Source: AAA044-D11 sp965268555
GTDB lineage: Bacteria; Actinomycetota; Actinomycetes; Nanopelagicales; Nanopelagicaceae
Direction of reading: 5' to 3'
Assembly (NCBI GenBank): GCA_965268555.1
Contig: OZ254174.1
Span: 930,001-994,000, forward strand
Length of the DNA stretch: 64,000 nt
Shown here: one piece after another, positions 1 through 8,552 of the stretch
Numbering within the stretch: the first letter of the stretch is position 1
Layout: each line of letters opens with the position of its first letter
Notes under the pieces: model-generated
What the model was told of the DNA's origin: nothing
Seen by the model: the letters and a program-made list of their open reading frames with translations, nothing else
The model's database searches: none
Made by a program: the position numbers and the translations under genes

Positions 1-223
1 CGGCCATATCCCAGATATAAAAGGGGATGCCAATTACATCAGCAGCGCGTCTGGCATCATGCGAATCTTCAATTGTGCAACATCCGCGCGCTCCGGATCG
101 ATACTTCTGCGGATTACTTGAAAGCGCTAAATGCACGCCGATTACTTCATGCCCTGCTTCTACTGCGCGCGCAGCAGCAACTGCAGAATCAACGCCACCA
201 CTCATTGCTGCGATTAATTTCAT
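1..223 (-). CDS. mnmA: tRNA-specific 2-thiouridylase MnmA, N-terminal part (runs off window)
   Basis: Reading from the ATG at 223, the first 74 residues are open to the window edge. They contain the PP-loop ATP-binding motif SGGVDSAVAA near the N-terminus, then a GARGCCTIEDSHDARRAA segment and a GIPFYIWDMA segment, both typical of MnmA/TrmU. The enzyme adenylates and thiolates U34 of Lys, Glu and Gln tRNAs. The ATG overlaps the stop of the upstream cysteine desulfurase gene (TAATG), so the two are translationally coupled. This fits the pathway because a cysteine desulfurase supplies the sulfur. The C-terminal catalytic cysteine region lies outside the window. Confidence 0.9.
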   Translation of the reverse strand, partial: MKLIAAMSGGVDSAVAAARAVEAGHEVIGVHLALSSNPQKYRSGARGCCTIEDSHDARRAADVIGIPFYIWDMA

Positions 224-1383
224 TAGTTAAGCCCACTAACCACAAAAGCGTTGCGCGCTCTTTCAACAACACTTGGCATCACTGCAAGAACTTGATCGAT
301 TTCAGCTTTGGTATTTGTTGTTCCAATTGAGATGCGAAGTGAAGCATCGGCATCACTTTCGCTAAGCCCTAGTGCAACAAGGACATGGCTAGGTCTTGGA
401 ACACCTGCACTGCATGCGGAACCAGCAGATGCGCTTATTCCTTCGGTATCCAATAAAAGTAAAAGTGCATCACTTTCGGTACCAGGAAAAGTTGCGTTAA
501 CAATTCCGGGAAGCGCCGGATCTGCCACAGAATTTATCGAAACATCTGGAACAACTCGCTTTAATCCAGCGATGAAGTAATCACGGAGTTCGCGAATCTT
601 GGCAAAATTTGTTTCACGGTTTGCAATAGCGAATTCACTAGCTGCGGCAAAGGCGACAATCGCCGGAGCATTTAGCGTGCCGCTTCGAATCTCGCGCTCT
701 TGACCGCCACCATGGAGAATCGGAGTCAGATCTAAACCACGTTTCAGAATCAACGCAGCGATTCCAAGTGGTCCCCCAACTTTATGAGCACTTATGGTTG
801 CGGCGGTTACGCCCAATTTTTTGAAATTAAATTCTATTTTGCCAAAGCTTTGAACTGCATCAGTGTGGACCGGAATATCCCCAGCGATTTTTACTACATC
901 TGCAATAGGTTGAATTGAGCCGAGCTCGTTATTTGAGTGCATAACGCTTATTACTGCGATTTCATCGCCTCTAGTTGCGACTACTTTCGCCAGAAAATCT
1001 AAATCAATGACACCGGACTTAGTTATGGGGATTAAAACTTGCTCCGCGCCTTCATGTTCTACAAGCCATTCCACAGGATCCAAGATTGCGTGATGTTCGA
1101 AGGCCGAGGTAACTATTACATTTCGATCCGGCGACTGCCAGAAAAAACCCTTGATCGCTAGATTGTTTGCTTCGGTGCCAGATCCAGTAAAAATTATCTC
1201 TGATGGATTCGCATTAATAAGTTCCGATAACTTATGGCGAGCATCCTCTACATCTTTGCGAACTTCGCGGCCCGGGTTGTGAACACTGGATGCATTTCCC
1301 AGTTTGCGCATCTGGGTATTTAGCGCCGTTATTGCAGCGTCATTGATCGGTGCAGTAGCTGCATGATCAAGATAAATGGCCAT
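223..1383 (-). CDS. Cysteine desulfurase (NifS/IscS family)
   Basis: This 386-residue PLP-dependent class V aminotransferase-fold enzyme removes sulfur from cysteine and passes it on as a persulfide. The start MAIYLDHAATAP is the family hallmark. The PLP lysine sits in SAHKVGGP (about residue 200) and the persulfide cysteine in SAGSACSAG (about residue 323). Length is normal for the family. It lies 26 bases after etfA on the same strand and overlaps the mnmA start, so it most likely feeds sulfur to tRNA thiolation by MnmA, with Fe-S assembly as a possible second role. The order etfB-etfA-desulfurase-mnmA is common in actinobacteria. Confidence 0.95.
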   Translation of the reverse strand: MAIYLDHAATAPINDAAITALNTQMRKLGNASSVHNPGREVRKDVEDARHKLSELINANPSEIIFTGSGTEANNLAIKGFFWQSPDRNVIVTSAFEHHAILDPVEWLVEHEGAEQVLIPITKSGVIDLDFLAKVVATRGDEIAVISVMHSNNELGSIQPIADVVKIAGDIPVHTDAVQSFGKIEFNFKKLGVTAATISAHKVGGPLGIAALILKRGLDLTPILHGGGQEREIRSGTLNAPAIVAFAAASEFAIANRETNFAKIRELRDYFIAGLKRVVPDVSINSVADPALPGIVNATFPGTESDALLLLLDTEGISASAGSACSAGVPRPSHVLVALGLSESDADASLRISIGTTNTKAEIDQVLAVMPSVVERARNAFVVSGLN

Positions 1384-1409
1384 GCGCCAAGGATAACTAA
1401 GTTAAGTCC

Positions 1410-2351
1410 CTACGCCTTCTTGGCTGATATCGCCGCGGTTGCTTGTGGCAATACGTTGAATAAATCGCCAATTACCCCATAGTCCGCCAACTCAAAGATT
1501 GGAGCTTCTGCGTCTTTATTAATCGCAACGATCATCTTGCTGGTCTGCATTCCTGCGCGATGTTGGATTGCGCCAGAGATTCCGCAGGCAACATAAAGTT
1601 GTGGACTCACGGTTTTTCCAGTCTGCCCAACTTGATGAGTATGTGGATACCAGCCCGCATCAGTTGCGGCTCGAGATGCACCAACTGCTGCGCCAAGAAC
1701 ATCTGCCAAAGCTTCTACCGGTTTGAAATCACCATTTGTGCCTCGGCCACCTGAAACGACAATCGAAGCTTCAGTTAGCTCTGGTCGTCCACCTTTTACT
1801 GCAGGTTGAGTCGAAGTTACGACGCCAAGTTTTGCGGCATCAGAAATTGTTGGGGCAAATTCTTCTGTGGTTGGCGCGCCACTTCCCGCAATTGGCTCAA
1901 TCGAATTCGAACGCAAAGTCACAATGCTTGTTCCATGTGTTACCGCGGCATGAACTGTTGTTGAACCACCAAAAACTGCTTGTGTTGTAACAAGATCTGC
2001 ATCAATCGATGTGGCATCTGTGATGATCCCAGAATTTGTAGCCACTGCTAATCGGCCCGCTACCTCTTTGCCCTTTGAGCTTGATGTAATCAGAACGGCT
2101 TTTGCTGATTTACTGGTGACTAATTGCGCCAAACTTTGTGCGATTGGCCCTGGCGAAAACTTTGAAACATCTACCCCATTGCAGATGATTACATTGTCGA
2201 TTGCATAAGCACTTAACTGTGAGACTAAGGCGGCGTCAAAAACAACTGCGTTTACCTTGCCGATTGCTTTTGCAAAAGTTGCAAGTTCGCCAGTTGATTT
2301 TGAAACTTTACCGTCAACAGCATCTACAAGTATTAATACTTCGCTCATCAA
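1410..2351 (-). CDS. etfA: Electron transfer flavoprotein alpha subunit
   Basis: The 313-residue protein is a FixB/EtfA family member. Its C-terminal FAD-binding domain is clear: VVSGGRGTNG at about residue 200, then GASRAATDAGW, QVGQTGKTVSP, YVACGISGAIQH and AINKDAEAPIFE. With EtfB it forms the heterodimer that carries electrons from acyl-CoA and other flavin dehydrogenases to the quinone pool. The start ATGATG overlaps the etfB stop by four bases, which supports coupled translation of the two subunits. Confidence 0.95.
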   Translation of the reverse strand: MMSEVLILVDAVDGKVSKSTGELATFAKAIGKVNAVVFDAALVSQLSAYAIDNVIICNGVDVSKFSPGPIAQSLAQLVTSKSAKAVLITSSSKGKEVAGRLAVATNSGIITDATSIDADLVTTQAVFGGSTTVHAAVTHGTSIVTLRSNSIEPIAGSGAPTTEEFAPTISDAAKLGVVTSTQPAVKGGRPELTEASIVVSGGRGTNGDFKPVEALADVLGAAVGASRAATDAGWYPHTHQVGQTGKTVSPQLYVACGISGAIQHRAGMQTSKMIVAINKDAEAPIFELADYGVIGDLFNVLPQATAAISAKKA

Positions 2352-3157
2352 ATAACCCGCTTTTCCGCTAAGAAATCGACCAGTTTTGTGCCGCCATCGC
2401 CACCATCTTCAACTTTAATTCCAGCGCTTCGAGCAGGTCTTAGTACTGCATCTTTTACCGTCGACCAAGCTGCTTTGCTTCCAACTTGATCTGCAGTTAA
2501 GCCCACATCTGCTGCAGATTTAACGACGATCGATTTCTTCTTCGCCGCCATGATGCCCTTAAATGATGGGTATCTAGGTTCATTAATCTTTTCGATAACA
2601 CTTATAACAGCCGGAAATGCGGCCTCCATATTTTCAATTCCAAATTCAGTAGAACGCGCAATTGAAACTTTAGATTGCGCTGGATCGACAGCTACTGAAC
2701 CGGCAAAAGTTAACTGGGCCCAACCCAAGCGCTCGGCCAACATGGCAGGAACAACGCTCATTCGCGCATCAGTTGATTCGGTTCCACAGATAACTAAATC
2801 AAAACCACCATCGCTAATCGCTTTACTTAAAACAAGTGAAGTTGCGAGCGCATCTGATCCTGCAAACGCATCATCGCAAATATGAACTGCATCATCGGCG
2901 CCCATCGAAAGCCCTTTGCGAATAGCTTCTGATGCTCGATCTGGTCCCATTGAAATCAGTGTGATTGTGTGACCACTGCCTTCGCCAGCCTCTTTTGTTG
3001 GGGAATTTGCTTCAACAATTCGCAACGCTTCTTCAATTGCATATTCATCTAAATCATTTAGAACTGCATCAACACCTGCGCGATCTAAAGTTCCGCCCGA
3101 CATTTTCTTCTCGGCCCAAGAATCAGGAACTTGCTTTACGCACACTGCAATTTTCAT
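2348..3157 (-). CDS. etfB: Electron transfer flavoprotein beta subunit
   Basis: EtfB/FixA family, 269 residues from the chosen start MKIAVCVKQVPDSW, the conserved beginning of the family. The frame stays open 27 codons further upstream, but that extension is unlike EtfB, and a -10 hexamer (TAACAT, 3165-3170) ends seven bases before the chosen ATG, so I place the start at 3157 on a leaderless transcript. The nucleotide-binding motif GTESTDARMSVVPAMLAE lies in the middle. It is the first gene of a minus-strand operon etfB-etfA-desulfurase-mnmA, divergent from fabD. Confidence 0.95.
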   Translation of the reverse strand: MKIAVCVKQVPDSWAEKKMSGGTLDRAGVDAVLNDLDEYAIEEALRIVEANSPTKEAGEGSGHTITLISMGPDRASEAIRKGLSMGADDAVHICDDAFAGSDALATSLVLSKAISDGGFDLVICGTESTDARMSVVPAMLAERLGWAQLTFAGSVAVDPAQSKVSIARSTEFGIENMEAAFPAVISVIEKINEPRYPSFKGIMAAKKKSIVVKSAADVGLTADQVGSKAAWSTVKDAVLRPARSAGIKVEDGGDGGTKLVDFLAEKRVI

Positions 3158-3164
3158 ATGCCAG

Positions 3165-3170
3165 ATGTTA
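3165..3170 (-). promoter_or_regulatory. -10 hexamer of etfB, leaderless type
   Basis: Read on the minus strand the hexamer is TAACAT. It ends seven bases before the etfB ATG, leaving no room for a ribosome binding site, so translation probably begins at the 5' end of the transcript. No clear -35 is seen. Confidence 0.5.
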
Positions 3171-3241
3171 CTCACGAGTAACCAAATACGCCACTTATCC
3201 GCGCTCAATTTGAATACTCGGCAGTACCCGACCTTCAACCT

Positions 3242-3247
3242 TAAACT
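3242..3247 (+). promoter_or_regulatory. -10 hexamer of the fab operon, leaderless type
   Basis: TAAACT ends six bases before the GTG start of fabD, and there is no purine-rich ribosome binding site in between. It is back to back with the etfB promoter, about 80 bases apart. Confidence 0.5.
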
Positions 3248-3253
3248 TCAGCC

Positions 3254-4177
3254 GTGCTCGCGCTATTAGCTCCAGGTCAAGGTTCCCAAACTCCGGGATT
3301 CCTTTCGCCTTGGCTCGAGGATAAAAATGCGGCCGAAGTAATAGGTACCTGGTCAGATGCGATCGCCTTAGATCTAACTCGCTTAGGCACAACGGCTGAC
3401 GCAGATGAAATTAGAGATACTGCAAATGCCCAACCACTTCTTGTTGCTGGTGGATTAATTGGTGCCTTGCGTTTGTTTGGTGGCGACCTATCCGCAATTA
3501 GTTATGTGGCTGGACATTCGGTTGGCGAAATAACCGCCGCCACTTTTGCCGGTGTTCTAGATTCCGTTTCTGCGATGAAATTAGTTCATACTCGCGGCGC
3601 CCAGATGGCGATTGCCGCTAAAGATTCAAATACCGGAATGTCTGCAGTCTTGGGTGGCGAACGAGAAGTTGTCGTGGCTGCTATTACCGCGGCTGGTTTA
3701 ACTCCGGCAAATGAAAATGGCGGTGGCCAAATAGTTGCTGCCGGTTCACTTGCCGCGCTTGATGCTTTTGCGCAGAACCCGCCGCAAGGGTCACGAGTTC
3801 GTGCGCTCGCAGTCTCGGGTGCATTTCACACTTCTACTATGGCGCCTGCAGTTCCACATCTTGCATCACTTGCAAATTCGCTAACTGTTAGCGAACCGAA
3901 GCTTCCATTTATTTCTAATAAGGATGGCGCTGTTATTGAAAGCGGTCGCGAGATATTAGATCGAATTGTTGGACAAATTGCTGGGCCTGTTCGCTGGGAT
4001 CTCTGCATGGCGACGATGGCGAAATGTGGAGTAACTGGAGTTATCGAAGTTCCACCGGCTGGAACTCTCGCTGGTTTAGTTAAACGCGCACAGGGCGAGA
4101 TTGAAACATTCACCTTAAAGGGACCAGAAGATTTAGAAGCTGCCGCTGTATTTATCGCAAAGCATGGTGGCAAGTAA
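3254..4177 (+). CDS. fabD: Malonyl-CoA:ACP transacylase
   Basis: The 307-residue protein transfers malonyl from CoA to acyl carrier protein for fatty acid synthesis. It shows GQGSQ at residues 8-12, the nucleophile serine in GHSVGE (residue 89) and the catalytic histidine in GAFHTS at about residue 190. It starts with GTG; no ATG lies close by and the family's N-terminal LLAPGQGSQ follows at once. It is the first gene of fabD-fabH-acpP-fabF, the standard type II FAS cluster of actinobacteria without a type I synthase. Its stop overlaps the fabH start (TAATG). Confidence 0.95.
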   Translation: MLALLAPGQGSQTPGFLSPWLEDKNAAEVIGTWSDAIALDLTRLGTTADADEIRDTANAQPLLVAGGLIGALRLFGGDLSAISYVAGHSVGEITAATFAGVLDSVSAMKLVHTRGAQMAIAAKDSNTGMSAVLGGEREVVVAAITAAGLTPANENGGGQIVAAGSLAALDAFAQNPPQGSRVRALAVSGAFHTSTMAPAVPHLASLANSLTVSEPKLPFISNKDGAVIESGREILDRIVGQIAGPVRWDLCMATMAKCGVTGVIEVPPAGTLAGLVKRAQGEIETFTLKGPEDLEAAAVFIAKHGGK

Positions 4178-5202
4178 TGTCACTTAAATTTACGCCAGAA
4201 AGCCAGAACGCTCGCATCCTCTCAGTCGGTGCTTATCGCCCACCTCGCGTCGTTCCAAACTCTGAAATTGTTGGTCGCATTGATTCCACAGATGAATGGA
4301 TTCAACAACGAACTGGCATCCAATCACGTCACTTTGCAAGTGCCGATGAATCACTTATTGATATGGCAGAAAAATCAGCGCACATCGCAATTGCTCGTGC
4401 TGGTTTAACGGCCGCGGATATTGATGCCGTTATCTTCGCAACGATTAGTTATCCATACCAAGCTCCTAGCGCTGCTACCGAGCTATTGGTTCGACTTGGA
4501 AATACCAAAGCTGCAGCATTTGATATTTCTGCCGCCTGCGCTGGATTTTGTTATGGCGTTGCACTTGCAAATGATTTAGTGCGGAATAAGACTGCAAAAA
4601 ATGTTTTAGTAATGGGCGCTGAAAAACTCTCTGATTTCACAGATCCAGATGATCGCGCTACTGCATTTATCTTTGCTGATGGTGCTGGCTCGGTTGTAAT
4701 TGGACCATCTCAAGATCTTGGAATTGGCCCCACTGTTTGGGGCGCGAGTGCGGAAACTCGTGACGCAATTGTTCTCGAACCTTCTTATCTTGAGTATAAA
4801 AATAATCCAGGGAAACTTGATTTAGGTTGGCCTAACATTAATCAACAAGGACAAACTGTCTTTCGTTGGGCGGTTTATGAAATTGCACCAATCGCTCTTC
4901 GCGCATTAGAGGCCGCCGGACTGACTCCAGAAACGTTGGATGTATTTATCCCCCACCAAGCCAATGATCGAATCATTGAGTCACTTGTTAAATCTATGAA
5001 ATTGCCAGAATCAGTTGTTGTTGCCCACGATATTCGCACCTCGGGCAATACTTCTTCAGCATCGATTCCACTGGCAATGGACGCGTTACTCACCGAGCAG
5101 CCAGAACTTCACGGTAAGAGCGCACTTCTAATAGGATTTGGCGCAGGGCTTGTATATGCCGGCCAAGTTGTTGAACTACCAAACAAACCGAAAACAAAGT
5201 AA
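4177..5202 (+). CDS. fabH: Beta-ketoacyl-ACP synthase III
   Basis: FabH condenses an acyl-CoA primer with malonyl-ACP to begin fatty acid elongation. The 341-residue protein carries the Cys-His-Asn triad: the cysteine in SAACAGF (about residue 121), the histidine in HQAND (about 260) and the asparagine in SGNTSS (about 290). The N-terminal DEWIQQRTGI is also characteristic. In actinobacteria this enzyme often accepts branched primers; the sequence alone does not show which primer is used here. It overlaps fabD by one base and sits 15 bases before acpP. Confidence 0.95.
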   Translation: MSLKFTPESQNARILSVGAYRPPRVVPNSEIVGRIDSTDEWIQQRTGIQSRHFASADESLIDMAEKSAHIAIARAGLTAADIDAVIFATISYPYQAPSAATELLVRLGNTKAAAFDISAACAGFCYGVALANDLVRNKTAKNVLVMGAEKLSDFTDPDDRATAFIFADGAGSVVIGPSQDLGIGPTVWGASAETRDAIVLEPSYLEYKNNPGKLDLGWPNINQQGQTVFRWAVYEIAPIALRALEAAGLTPETLDVFIPHQANDRIIESLVKSMKLPESVVVAHDIRTSGNTSSASIPLAMDALLTEQPELHGKSALLIGFGAGLVYAGQVVELPNKPKTK

Positions 5203-5217
5203 ATAAGGAGATATGAC

Positions 5218-5466
5218 ATGGCACTAACAGTCGAGGCAGTACTTGAAGGAATCAAAGAGATCGTTGTTGAAGTTGCAGGCATTGATGCCGGCATCATCGC
5301 AATGGACAAGAAGTTCACAGATGATCTAGATGTCGATTCACTCAGCATGGTTGAAGTTGTTGTTGCTGCTGAAGAAAAATTCGGCGTAAAGATTCCTGAT
5401 GAAGAAGTTACAAAGATGGCAACCGTTGGTGATGCTGTTAACTTCATCGTTGCAAACGGTAAGTAG
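5218..5466 (+). CDS. acpP: Acyl carrier protein
   Basis: This is an 82-residue acidic protein with the 4'-phosphopantetheine attachment serine at residue 41 in the motif DLDVDSLSM. It carries the growing acyl chain between the Fab enzymes encoded on either side. A clear ribosome binding site (AAGGAG, about 5205-5210) precedes the ATG, unusually strong compared with the coupled or leaderless starts around it. That fits the high expression ACP needs. Confidence 0.96.
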   Translation: MALTVEAVLEGIKEIVVEVAGIDAGIIAMDKKFTDDLDVDSLSMVEVVVAAEEKFGVKIPDEEVTKMATVGDAVNFIVANGK

Positions 5467-5480
5467 AAACAACTCTCTTA

Positions 5481-6722
5481 ATGACACGACGTCGCGTAGT
5501 TGTAACTGGCCTTGGCGCCACTACCCCACTCGGTGGTGATGTCCACTCAACATGGGAGGCGTTACTTGCTGGAAAAAGTGGGGTGCGCAAACTTGAAGAT
5601 GAGTGGGCGCAAGAGGCATCAGTTACCTTCGCGGCGAGAGTTGCAGTAGATCCATCTGAGGTTATGGAGCGCGTAGAGATGCGCCGCTTAGATAGATCCG
5701 AACAATTCGCGATGATTGCATCTCGTGAAGCTTGGAAAGATGCGGGTTCACCAGAGATTGATAAAGAGCGTCTCGGTGTTGTGATTGCATCTGGCATTGG
5801 TGGCGTAATTACCCTGCTAGATCAATATGATGTTTTGAAAGAAAAAGGCGCACGTTTTGTAAGTCCACATACCGTTCCAATGCTTATGCCAAATGGACCA
5901 GCAGCAAATGTCGGACTTGAACTACAAGCTCGCGCTGGTGTTCATACTCCGGTAAGTGCCTGCGCATCTGGCGCAGAAGCTGCCGGGTATGCACTTGAAA
6001 TGATTAGAAATAATCGCGCAGATATTGTTGTAACAGGTGGCGTTGAAGCTGCAATTCATCAACTGCCGATGGCTGGCTTTGCATCAATGAAGGCGCTATC
6101 CACACGCAATGATGATCCTGCAAAAGCTTCACGTCCTTACGATAAAGATCGAGATGGTTTTGTACTTGGTGAAGGTGGCGGAGTTCTAGTCTTTGAAGAA
6201 CTTGAACACGCAAAGGCACGTGGCGCAAAGATTTACGCCGAAGTTATGGGACAAGGTTTAACCTCTGACGGTTTCCATATTGCTGCCCCAGATCCAGATG
6301 GTCAAGGTGTTACGCGCGCTGTTAAATTAGCGTTGGCCGATGCCGGAATTCCGTTATCTGAAATTGTTCATTTAAATGCGCACGCAACCTCGACTCCAGC
6401 AGGAGATGTTGCAGAAGCAAATGCGCTTGCTAATGCACTGGGCAGCGATATTTCACACGTTGCAGTCTCTGCAACAAAATCAATGACTGGGCACTTACTT
6501 GGTGGCGCAGGCGCTATCGAATCTATTTTCTGCGTACTTGCGATGTATCACCACAAAGCACCACCAACAATTAATATTGAAAACCTAGATGAAGCTGTAA
6601 CTGTGGATGTTGTGCGCGATGTTCCACGCGATCTGCCACAAGGATCTATTGCATGCCTAAACGACTCATTTGGCTTTGGTGGCCATAACGTCGTGCTGGT
6701 ATTTAGATCTTATGAAGGCTGA
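5481..6722 (+). CDS. fabF: Beta-ketoacyl-ACP synthase II
   Basis: The 413-residue elongating condensing enzyme has the Cys-His-His triad: the cysteine in SACASGAEA (about residue 160), a histidine in NAHATSTPAGD (about 300) and a histidine in SMTGHLLGGAG (about 337). Length and motif spacing are typical. It is the last gene of the fab operon, 14 bases after acpP, and converges on the SIMPL-domain gene with only 15 bases between the stops. Confidence 0.96.
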   Translation: MTRRRVVVTGLGATTPLGGDVHSTWEALLAGKSGVRKLEDEWAQEASVTFAARVAVDPSEVMERVEMRRLDRSEQFAMIASREAWKDAGSPEIDKERLGVVIASGIGGVITLLDQYDVLKEKGARFVSPHTVPMLMPNGPAANVGLELQARAGVHTPVSACASGAEAAGYALEMIRNNRADIVVTGGVEAAIHQLPMAGFASMKALSTRNDDPAKASRPYDKDRDGFVLGEGGGVLVFEELEHAKARGAKIYAEVMGQGLTSDGFHIAAPDPDGQGVTRAVKLALADAGIPLSEIVHLNAHATSTPAGDVAEANALANALGSDISHVAVSATKSMTGHLLGGAGAIESIFCVLAMYHHKAPPTINIENLDEAVTVDVVRDVPRDLPQGSIACLNDSFGFGGHNVVLVFRSYEG

Positions 6723-6737
6723 GCCGATAAAAGCGGG

Positions 6738-7490
6738 TTAGTTAACTTTAAAGCTGACAGAAACCGTAACGCTCACACTCTTTGGAATTGATGATGTGTC
6801 ATACATTCCACCAGCAGAAGTATCAACAGAATCTGGTTGGGTAACTTGAACTGGACCGCTAGTCACTGAAAGCACTGGTCCAAGTTTTGAACCAACAGCT
6901 TTAGTAATTGAAACTCCACGGGCCTTGGCATCAACCATTGCTTCTGCCAAAAGTTTTGGACGTAATTCATCTAAGTTCGAAACGTAGAACATCGGTCCAT
7001 AGTTATTTACATTCACGCCAGTTTGTAGGAGTGATCCCATGCCATTTGATAACTTCTTTATCAATTCAACATCTTTTGATCGAACAACAACATTTTGGTT
7101 AGCCTGATAGCTAATGATTCGACCGGTTGAATTTCCATTTACATATTCATTGTTGGCATAAGTTGTTACACCACCAACCTCAATCGCTTCTGAAGAAAGT
7201 CCACCGGCAATTAAATATTTCGACAAGGCATCAACGCTGGTTCCAATTTTTTTAACTGCTACTGAAACTTGTTGGGACATTTCACTTACATTCAAAGTCC
7301 AAACTGCATTATCTGCAACAGCTGATGTCTTTGCTGATCCAGTTACGGTAATTGAATTCCCAGCTTTAGCAGATAGCCCATTGCCAACAAGGCTTAAGCC
7401 ATATCCCATTCCGACTGCGAGAATTAACGCAGCTGCGATAGTTGTGATTGAACGACGGGATAATTTCTTTTCTTGGAATTCATTGCTCAT
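6738..7490 (-). CDS. SIMPL (DUF541) domain exported protein
   Basis: The 250-residue protein has a cytoplasmic RR-containing N-terminus, a membrane segment or uncleaved signal at about residues 15-40, and then a SIMPL/DUF541 domain. That domain begins with SITVTGSAKTSAVADNAVW and has the family's YQANQNVVVRSKD and AMVDAKARGVSITKAVGSKLG elements. Bacterial members are periplasmic or membrane-anchored oligomers of poorly known role, some linked to oxidative stress. It sits two bases downstream of the DUF3145 gene and is probably cotranscribed with it. Confidence 0.85.
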   Translation of the reverse strand: MSNEFQEKKLSRRSITTIAAALILAVGMGYGLSLVGNGLSAKAGNSITVTGSAKTSAVADNAVWTLNVSEMSQQVSVAVKKIGTSVDALSKYLIAGGLSSEAIEVGGVTTYANNEYVNGNSTGRIISYQANQNVVVRSKDVELIKKLSNGMGSLLQTGVNVNNYGPMFYVSNLDELRPKLLAEAMVDAKARGVSITKAVGSKLGPVLSVTSGPVQVTQPDSVDTSAGGMYDTSSIPKSVSVTVSVSFKVN

Positions 7491-7492
7491 GG

Positions 7493-8005
7493 CTAAATGT
7501 TAACCGCTCTAATCTCCCCTTCGCTACCAATTCCGCGGCGATAGCTCTCAAGTTCTAAATCCCAGGCAATTCCAAGGGCGTTTGAAAGAGATTCTCGTAG
7601 TGCTTCATAACTTCGGGTGTTTTCAAGTGCAGTCATTAGGCGATTCTCATGAACCATTACATCACCGGTTGATGCAGTAACTGCCTGATGCAATCCGAGT
7701 TCTGGCGTGCATCGATATAAAACACCTTCGCCACTGATATTTGAATATTCGCGAACTTCAAAGCGCAGGTAATGCCACGATTTAAGTGTGCTTGCGATCT
7801 TTGATGCCACTGGTTTTAGTTCGCGCCATTGCAATTGCGTTGCGAGCGCACCTGGTGCCAAATGTTGTTGTTCCCAATTTAATTCCACTGGGTAGCCAAA
7901 GATTTCATTTAACGACCATTGGATATGTCGAAGCAAAGCCTTCGGGGCGGAGTAGATCCGAAGATCTCCTGCCAAAAGAGCGCTACTGCTCGGTAATGAA
8001 CTCAC
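7493..8005 (-). CDS. DUF3145 family protein
   Basis: The 170-residue protein matches the actinobacteria-specific DUF3145 family, with the recognisable segments IYSAPKALLRHIQWSLNEIFG, LNWEQQHLAPG and GEVLYRCTPELGLHQ-like residues. No biochemical role is established. It has no signal peptide or membrane segment. The GTG start is preceded by an AGGAG ribosome binding site. Its presence is one of the clearest taxonomic markers in the window. Confidence 0.85.
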   Translation of the reverse strand: MSSLPSSSALLAGDLRIYSAPKALLRHIQWSLNEIFGYPVELNWEQQHLAPGALATQLQWRELKPVASKIASTLKSWHYLRFEVREYSNISGEGVLYRCTPELGLHQAVTASTGDVMVHENRLMTALENTRSYEALRESLSNALGIAWDLELESYRRGIGSEGEIRAVNI

Positions 8006-8300
8006 GTTATTTCTCCTAGAACCATCAATTTAGGTTGCCTTGGTGCGACCTTCCCCAGCCCACCAATTGCACGCTCAAATTGCGCTTCTAGAACTCCGTG
8101 ATGTCGTAATTATGCTCCGCATTTGAGCTCTTTGGCTAGTGGAGATAGCCGAATTCTTTTTTCGCTTATCTCCAATATGCAGTTACACTTTTGCCTAGTC
8201 CGACGCTTGGCAGTACCCGTTCACTCGGTAAATCTGTACAGAGGAAGACCGGTCTCTAAGGAATTCTTATTGATCACATTTACCGTAAGGAAAAAGCTAC
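8006..8300 (+). promoter_or_regulatory. Long 5' region of the cold-shock gene
   Basis: About 295 bases separate the divergent DUF3145 and csp genes, the largest gap in the window. No open frame here looks real. A TTGGCA -35-like hexamer at 8207-8212 faces csp with a weak TAAATC about 16 bases downstream, which would give a leader of roughly 60 bases or more. Long leaders that refold with temperature are known for cold-shock mRNAs, but no specific structure is proven here. A GTAAGGAAAA ribosome binding site lies just before the ATG. Confidence 0.4.
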
Positions 8301-8504
8301 ATGGCAACAGGTACAGTTAAGTGGTTCAACTCTGAAAAGGGTTTTGGTTTCATTGCAGTTGATGGTGGCGGACAAGATGTTTTCGTTCACTACTCAGCAA
8401 TTCAAGGCAATGGATACAAGTCTCTAGACGAGGGTCAAGCCGTGACATTTGAAGTAGTTCAAGGTCCAAAGGGCCCACAGGCTGACGCAGTTAATCCTGC
8501 ATAA
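8301..8504 (+). CDS. Cold-shock protein (CspA family)
   Basis: A 67-residue single cold-shock domain that binds single-stranded RNA and DNA. The nucleic-acid-binding motifs RNP1 (KGFGFI) and RNP2 (VFVHYS) are intact, and the start MATGTVKWFNSEKGFG is the usual actinobacterial form. It is monocistronic: a long leader lies upstream and a strong terminator follows 18 bases after the stop. Confidence 0.97.
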   Translation: MATGTVKWFNSEKGFGFIAVDGGGQDVFVHYSAIQGNGYKSLDEGQAVTFEVVQGPKGPQADAVNPA

Positions 8505-8522
8505 TCAACCATTAACAAAAAG

Positions 8523-8552
8523 AAAGCCTCACCTTTTCGGTGGGGCTTTTTT
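8523..8552 (+). terminator. Intrinsic terminator after the cold-shock gene
   Basis: An 11-base-pair stem (8523-8533 with 8539-8549, one G-U pair) has a five-base loop and ends in a run of T. The A-rich flank on the other side lets it also stop the convergent M23 peptidase transcript, whose stop codon overlaps the T tract at 8551-8553. Confidence 0.9.

Noticed and set aside
3158..3238. Longer N-terminal form of EtfB starting at 3238
   Set aside because: The 27 extra residues do not resemble EtfB, and a -10 element sits inside that stretch.
3219..8215. GGCAGTACCCG occurs at about 3220 and 8209, near two promoters
   Set aside because: An 11-base match is expected many times by chance in 64 kb, and its distance to the -10 elements differs between the two sites.
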